Positions 6,049 through 9,209 of a stretch of 9,209 nucleotides of DNA are shown in pieces. The notes below the pieces were generated by a model, which had not been told where the DNA came from, searched no databases, and saw nothing but the letters and a program-made list of their open reading frames with translations. Source of the stretch: Bacillota bacterium. GTDB taxonomy: Bacteria; Bacillota; Clostridia; Christensenellales; Aristaeellaceae. A program made the position numbers and the translations under genes. Numbering within the stretch: the first letter of the stretch is position 1; the number at the start of each line of letters is the position of its first letter. The DNA lies in the NCBI GenBank assembly GCA_023404715.1, contig JAEYAR010000016.1:1-9209 (forward strand). The letters run 5' to 3'.

Positions 6049-7936
6049 GTCGTTCCCCTTGCATATGCTCAAGCACGCGCTGAGCGATCTGCTTTGGCAT
6101 CAGTCCGCATTCGCCGAGCAGCTCGCTTACCGAGCCGTGCGTCACGAAGCGGTCGCCGATGCACAGGCACCCCGCAGGCTGCGGCAGCCCTTGCGCGATG
6201 CAGGCCATCGCGACGTCTTGGGCCAAGCTTCCCGAGGGCACGTTTTCTTCGATAATAAAGACCTTGCGCCCCCCAGAAAACGCCCTTTGAACGCTCCCCT
6301 TATCCAGCGGCTTGAGCGTCGACGCATTCACGACTGCAAAATCAAGCCCTTTATCCCGAAGCAGGCTCGCCGCCTCGAGCGCGTGCGCGACCATGCGTCC
6401 GTGGGCGATCAGCACGCCCTGCGCTCCCTCGCCCTTCCAGGCCCATTGCCCCGGCCGGAAGGAGCGGCCCGGCCACGCCGCCCGCAGGTCCAGTCCATCC
6501 TTGATATAACGGATCGCTAGGGGGGAGGCGCAAGCGAGGCTCGCCCTCAGCATCTGCCCAAGCTCCTCGTTGTCGCACGGCTCCCATATGGTAAGCCCCG
6601 GCATGCCCGAAAACATGGCAAGGTCAAAGACCCCGTGGTGCGTCTTCCCATCTGAGCCGACGAGCCCTACATGGTCCACCAGTAGACAGACGGGCAGGTC
6701 TTGCATACAAATGTCGTGTAAAATTTGGTCATAAGCGCGCTGCACAAATGTCGAATACACCGCGAAATAGGGCCGCAAACCGCCGCGCGCAAGCCCTGCC
6801 GCCATGGTGACGGCATGCTCCTCCGCGATGCCCACGTCAAAAAAGCGGTCCTTGTGGTGGCGCTCAAAGGGCACGAGCCCCGTCCCCGACCCCATCGCAG
6901 CCGTGACGGCGACGACGCGGCTATCCTCGTCCGCCATCGCGTCGAGGGTTTCCCCGACGATGGCGGCCGTCCCCGGCACGTCCGGCGTCTGTTTCTGCGC
7001 GCCGTCCTCCAGAAAGAAGGGGGCTATGCCGTGATACTTTTCCGGTCTGCGCTCCGCCCGTTCATATCCGCGTCCCTTGCAGGTGATGACGTGGATCAGC
7101 AGCGGCGTATCCGTGACCTGCTTGGCCTCCGAGAGCACATGCTCCATCATCGCGATATCGTGCCCGTCGATCGGCCCCAGATAGCGGAAGCCGAGCGATT
7201 CGAAGAATTCACCGTGCACCCAGAAATGCTTGAGCGCATTTTTCATCTTTTCCAGCCGCTTGGCCGCGCGTACGCCGACGTAGGGGATGCGCTCGATGCC
7301 CCGCTTGACCGCCTGCTTCGTCCCTCGCCAGCTGGCGCTGGAGCGCAGCTTCGTCAGATGGTTGGCCATCGCGCCGACGTTGCGCGCGATCGACATCTCG
7401 TTGTCGTTCAAAATGACGATGAGCCGCGTCGCCTTGCCCGCCTCTTCGTAATTGCCGGCATCGTTCATCGCCTCATAGCACATGCCGCCCGTGAGCGCGC
7501 CGTCGCCGACCACCGCGACGACGTGATAGTCCTCGCCTTTGAGGTCGCGGGCGCGCGCCATGCCGAGCGCCGCCGAAATCGCCGTCGCCGAGTGCCCCGT
7601 ATCGAACACGTCGTGCTCGCTCTCGCTCCTGCGGGGGAAGCCGCTCATCCCGCCGTATGTGCGCAGCGTCGCAAAGCTTTGCAGCCTTCCCGTAAGCAGC
7701 TTATGCGCGTATGTCTGATGGCCCACATCAAAAATCAGCTTATCTCTCGGGCTGTTAAACACGCGGTGCAGCGCGACCGTCAAATCGACGATGCCCAAAT
7801 TGGACGCCAAATGCCCGCCGTTATCCGATACCGTATCGATGATTTGCTGGCGGATCTCCCCGGCCAGCTGCTCCAATTGCGGAACCGTCAAGGATTTTAA
7901 GTCCTGCGGCCCCTCTATCTTCGGAAGTATTGCCAT
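6041..7936 (-). CDS. dxs: DXP synthase (1-deoxy-D-xylulose-5-phosphate synthase)
   Basis: Thiamine-diphosphate enzyme joining pyruvate and glyceraldehyde-3-phosphate to make DXP, the first committed step of the MEP isoprenoid pathway and a source for thiamine and pyridoxal. The 631 aa are full length. Visible motifs are GHLASNLG near residues 41-48, FDVGHQTYAHK near 69-79, the TPP/Mg motif GDGALTGG (144-151), LNDNEMSI near 176-183, GPIDGHD, and the pyrimidine-domain DVGIAEEHAVTMAAGLA with the catalytic glutamate. ATG at 7936 gives the normal MAILPKI...DLK N-terminus; a GTG at 7945 is also in frame. The Shine-Dalgarno is weak (GGTGA, 5 nt away), unlike the other genes here, and I see no promoter in the 85-bp GC-rich gap after oapA, so cotranscription with oapA is likely. 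tlyA starts inside its last codons. Confidence 0.97.
   Translation of the reverse strand: MAILPKIEGPQDLKSLTVPQLEQLAGEIRQQIIDTVSDNGGHLASNLGIVDLTVALHRVFNSPRDKLIFDVGHQTYAHKLLTGRLQSFATLRTYGGMSGFPRRSESEHDVFDTGHSATAISAALGMARARDLKGEDYHVVAVVGDGALTGGMCYEAMNDAGNYEEAGKATRLIVILNDNEMSIARNVGAMANHLTKLRSSASWRGTKQAVKRGIERIPYVGVRAAKRLEKMKNALKHFWVHGEFFESLGFRYLGPIDGHDIAMMEHVLSEAKQVTDTPLLIHVITCKGRGYERAERRPEKYHGIAPFFLEDGAQKQTPDVPGTAAIVGETLDAMADEDSRVVAVTAAMGSGTGLVPFERHHKDRFFDVGIAEEHAVTMAAGLARGGLRPYFAVYSTFVQRAYDQILHDICMQDLPVCLLVDHVGLVGSDGKTHHGVFDLAMFSGMPGLTIWEPCDNEELGQMLRASLACASPLAIRYIKDGLDLRAAWPGRSFRPGQWAWKGEGAQGVLIAHGRMVAHALEAASLLRDKGLDFAVVNASTLKPLDKGSVQRAFSGGRKVFIIEENVPSGSLAQDVAMACIAQGLPQPAGCLCIGDRFVTHGSVSELLGECGLMPKQIAQRVLEHMQGERHG
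6055..6060 (-). promoter_or_regulatory. Shine-Dalgarno deciding the tlyA start
   Basis: AAGGGG inside the last codons of dxs, 6 nt before the tlyA ATG at 6048. It favours that start over the upstream one at 6072, which would overlap dxs by 32 nt. Confidence 0.65.
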
Positions 7937-8021
7937 ACATTTCACCGTTTCGCACCGCCGGCCCGCCGCGCCCGATACGCAGCGAAGGAATTGACGCCGG
8001 CTGATGCTCCCTCTCGTAAAT

Positions 8022-8624
8022 TTACCTTTTCCCCTTGCGATGCATCGAAAACGCCGCCATGCTCCGGCCGACGAAGGCGATCACGTCGTGGCTGCGGCTC
8101 AGCGCAAAGTGCTTGCCCAGCGCCTTTCCGCCGATGATGAGCGCCGCCGTCGTCGCGCTCATCAGCATCGTGCCAAGCGTATTGCTGATGCCGAATTCCA
8201 TCAGATAAAAGACGATCGCCGAACCCGCCGCGCCGCTGACGATGGATGTGATGTCGCCCACCACGTCGTTTAGAATGTTCGAGATTCGGTCCGCCCGGCG
8301 GATCATCCAGATGGATTGCTTCGCCCCTTTGATGCGTTTGGCGGCCATAGCGACAAAGGGCTTGACATCCACCGCCGTGATGGCCGTTCCAACGATATCG
8401 GCGGCGATGCCCGTGCCGATCAGCACGAAGAGCGCGACGAGCGCGACGCCCAACCCCATCGACCGCATAAAGACTTCGGAAACAAATGTAATGGAAAACG
8501 ACAGTACAAAGGAGATAAGGGTGATCAGCAGCGCCCAGCGCCTTTGCCGGGCCACCGCCTCCTGCTCCTTTGTTCTGTTTTTTTGCGTCTTCGATCCCTT
8601 ATCCACGCTGCGCTTCAACTCCAC
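8022..8624 (-). CDS. oapA: Small multi-pass membrane protein, probable OLE-associated protein OapA
   Basis: The frame encodes up to 200 aa. It starts with a lysine/arginine-rich hydrophilic tail (1-29), then hydrophobic segments at about 31-53, 57-84, 125-145 and 149-167, and ends in a basic tail (RSMAAFSMHRKGKR). A polar loop (85-124, KPFVAMAAKRIKGAKQ...IRRADRISNILNDVVGD) lies between the second and third segments. Size (about 21 kDa), several membrane spans, basic tails and position between a large structured RNA and dxs match OapA, the membrane protein that binds OLE RNA in Bacillus halodurans. I rely on context and topology, not on a sequence alignment. Start uncertain: GTG at 8624 has no Shine-Dalgarno and lies only 15 nt past the terminator T-run. 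GTG at 8555 has AAAGGAG (8571..8565) 9 nt upstream and would give 177 aa with almost no N-terminal tail. I kept the longer form because of the expected size and tail. Confidence 0.75.
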   Translation of the reverse strand: MELKRSVDKGSKTQKNRTKEQEAVARQRRWALLITLISFVLSFSITFVSEVFMRSMGLGVALVALFVLIGTGIAADIVGTAITAVDVKPFVAMAAKRIKGAKQSIWMIRRADRISNILNDVVGDITSIVSGAAGSAIVFYLMEFGISNTLGTMLMSATTAALIIGGKALGKHFALSRSHDVIAFVGRSMAAFSMHRKGKR

Positions 8625-8639
8625 GGTTATTTCTGCGAT

Positions 8640-8663
8640 AAAAAAAGCTCACCGCCGTGAGCT
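8640..8663 (-). terminator. Intrinsic terminator at the 3' end of the OLE-like RNA
   Basis: On the minus strand AGCTCAC (8663..8657), loop GGCG, GTGAGCT (8652..8646), then six unpaired T's (8645..8640). The 7-bp stem is perfect. There is no T-run on the other side, so it acts only on minus-strand transcripts. It ends 15 nt before the first possible oapA start, so oapA must be reached by read-through or from a promoter I cannot see. Confidence 0.88.
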
Positions 8664-8768
8664 CATGAAAATGGTGGTAATATGACAGATAAACCTTGCG
8701 GCTTTAGGTCCGGTAGGATTTCCCCGCCGGCTACTCCCCGTCACCGGAAGAGCGGTTTCCCTTGAAAG

Positions 8769-8801
8769 CCGACTGCAAAGCGTCTCCGCGTTTGCGACCG
8801 G
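8769..8801 (-). other. Long RNA hairpin capped by a GNRA tetraloop (OLE 3' domain)
   Basis: The minus strand folds as CCGGT.GCAAA(C)GCG, loop GAGA, CGC.TTTGC.GTCGG. That gives 3 + 5 pairs around one bulged C, then an outer stem with two G-U wobbles and one C-A mismatch. GAGA is a GNRA tetraloop, common in docking contacts. It is the most stable local hairpin of the RNA apart from the terminator. Confidence 0.7.
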
Positions 8802-8850
8802 ATTGCCACTGAGACCACACTGTAATCCCTGCCATATCCGAAAAACGACA

Positions 8851-8946
8851 GCCTAGGAGCTTTCCTCGGCAGACTTCATCTTTTCCTAGCCTCTTTTGCA
8901 GAGACGGTTTCAACCGGCAATCACGCAGGCGCCATGAGCCCTAGGC
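8851..8946 (-). other. Long-range RNA helix around CCTAGG repeats
   Basis: In the RNA, GCCTAGGGCT (8946..8937) can pair with AGCTCCTAGGC (8861..8851) over 10 bp with a single bulged T. It would enclose a domain of about 75 nt that holds short hairpins such as CGGT-TGAA-ACCG and CTCT-GCAAA-AGAG. Confidence 0.55.
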
Positions 8947-9017
8947 CCCTTTGTGTCGTTCCGGTATCCACCGCCCCCGCTCAAGGCAGGCTACGCTGTA
9001 TGCAGCCGGTTAAACCG
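8905..9017 (-). repeat. 13-bp inverted repeat inside the OLE-like RNA
   Basis: On the plus strand, GCCGGTTAAACCG at 9005-9017 is matched by CGGTTTCAACCGGC at 8905-8918. In the RNA they can pair over 13 bp with one bulged G. Each arm is also nearly self-complementary and could instead fold alone or pair with the same segment of a second molecule. Confidence 0.65.
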
Positions 9018-9073
9018 CAAGTACAGGTTTTCATGGCGCGCAGGCGAGCCCGCGCGTCAAGCCTCCACGAAAG

Positions 9074-9110
9074 ATGGGTCATCGCCCCCATGCCATTGGG
9101 GATCGCCCAT
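9074..9110 (-). other. Nested RNA hairpin in the OLE 5' half
   Basis: Outer stem ATGGG/CCCAT (9110-9106 with 9078-9074) and inner stem CCCCA/TGGGG (9101-9097 with 9090-9086), separated by an internal loop containing CGAT-like sequence on both sides. The terminal loop is 6 nt. Confidence 0.6.
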
Positions 9111-9209
9111 AATTCTTACTCCCAGCGCCAACCCCCGACTGGGCGTCGGCAGCCAGCACCAGAAACTTCATCGATGTGCCCTTTGACGGATTTTTAGCCC
9201 CGCCTTCAG

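Larger units (their letters stand above)
8640..9209 (-). ncRNA. ole: Probable OLE RNA (Ornate Large Extremophilic RNA), 5' end probably truncated by the window
   Basis: OLE RNAs are roughly 600-nt structured RNAs of anaerobic and extremophilic Firmicutes, usually upstream of oapA and dxs. They form a membrane-associated ribonucleoprotein with OapA, linked in B. halodurans to ethanol, cold and magnesium stress tolerance. This 570-nt segment has no recognisable protein gene, precedes an OapA-like gene and dxs, and ends in an intrinsic terminator. On the minus strand it is dense in self-complementarity: a nested hairpin at 9074-9110, a 4-bp hairpin at 8995-9006, an inverted repeat 8905-8918/9005-9017, a 10-bp long-range helix 8937-8946/8851-8861, a long hairpin 8769-8801 with a GAGA tetraloop, and a CCG-GTGA-CGG hairpin near 8737-8746. 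The call rests on synteny, size and structure; I could not compare it with the Rfam OLE model. No promoter is visible, and the 5' boundary may be outside the window. Confidence 0.8.

Noticed and set aside
6725..7900. 391-codon plus-strand open frame opposite dxs
   Set aside because: Shadow of dxs; composition typical of antisense frames in GC-rich DNA and no domain features.
8857..8866. GAGGAAAG on the minus strand, reminiscent of the RNase P RNA P4 region
   Set aside because: The rest of the RNase P conserved core is not seen, and the location fits OLE rather than rnpB.
8934..9197. Plus-strand 77-87-codon frames within the RNA region
   Set aside because: Low-complexity, proline/arginine-rich translations with no domain features; the DNA is better explained as a structured RNA on the other strand.
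9079..9207. Minus-strand open frame at the right edge, which could be the tail of an upstream gene such as ispA
   Set aside because: Its translation does not resemble an IspA C-terminus, and it overlaps the structured RNA hairpin at 9074-9110.

Overview
This window looks like the chromosome of a GC-rich anaerobic Firmicute, probably in the class Clostridia. Three things support that. The gene order dxs-tlyA-nadK-argR-recN is the conserved Firmicutes/Clostridia isoprenoid-arginine-repair block. ArgR has clostridial-type sequence. An Rnf operon points to anaerobic energy conservation. All recognised genes are on the minus strand, so transcription runs from high to low coordinates.

Right end (about 8640-9209, minus): some 570 bases with no convincing protein gene but many self-complementary segments, ending in a clean intrinsic terminator. 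Directly downstream lies a small multi-pass membrane protein gene (8022-8624), followed by dxs. A roughly 600-nt structured RNA next to a small membrane protein gene, just upstream of dxs-tlyA-(nadK)-argR-recN, is the known setting of OLE (Ornate Large Extremophilic) RNA and its partner OapA. I call this an OLE RNA/OapA ribonucleoprotein locus. The 5' end of the RNA probably lies at or beyond the window edge.

Centre (6041-7936 to 2079): dxs makes DXP for the MEP isoprenoid pathway. tlyA overlaps dxs by 8 bases and encodes a TlyA-type rRNA methyltransferase. After a 64-bp gap with its own promoter come nadK, argR and recN, spaced 20-25 bp apart, each with a good Shine-Dalgarno. That promoter carries two adjacent ArgR-operator-like boxes separated by 2 bp, covering the -10 and the -35. 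This suggests ArgR autoregulation of an operon that also makes NAD kinase and RecN. recN ends in a terminator.

Left end (1-1961): an extended -10 promoter drives an rnf operon. It begins with rnfC (GTG start) and rnfD, which runs off the left edge after its putative FMN-threonine motif. Rnf couples ferredoxin oxidation and NAD+ reduction to ion pumping. In Bacillus, recN is followed by spoIVB-spo0A; here it is followed by rnf.

The most interesting signals are the OLE/OapA locus, its possible pseudoknot and dimerisation elements, and the paired ARG boxes over the nadK-argR-recN promoter.
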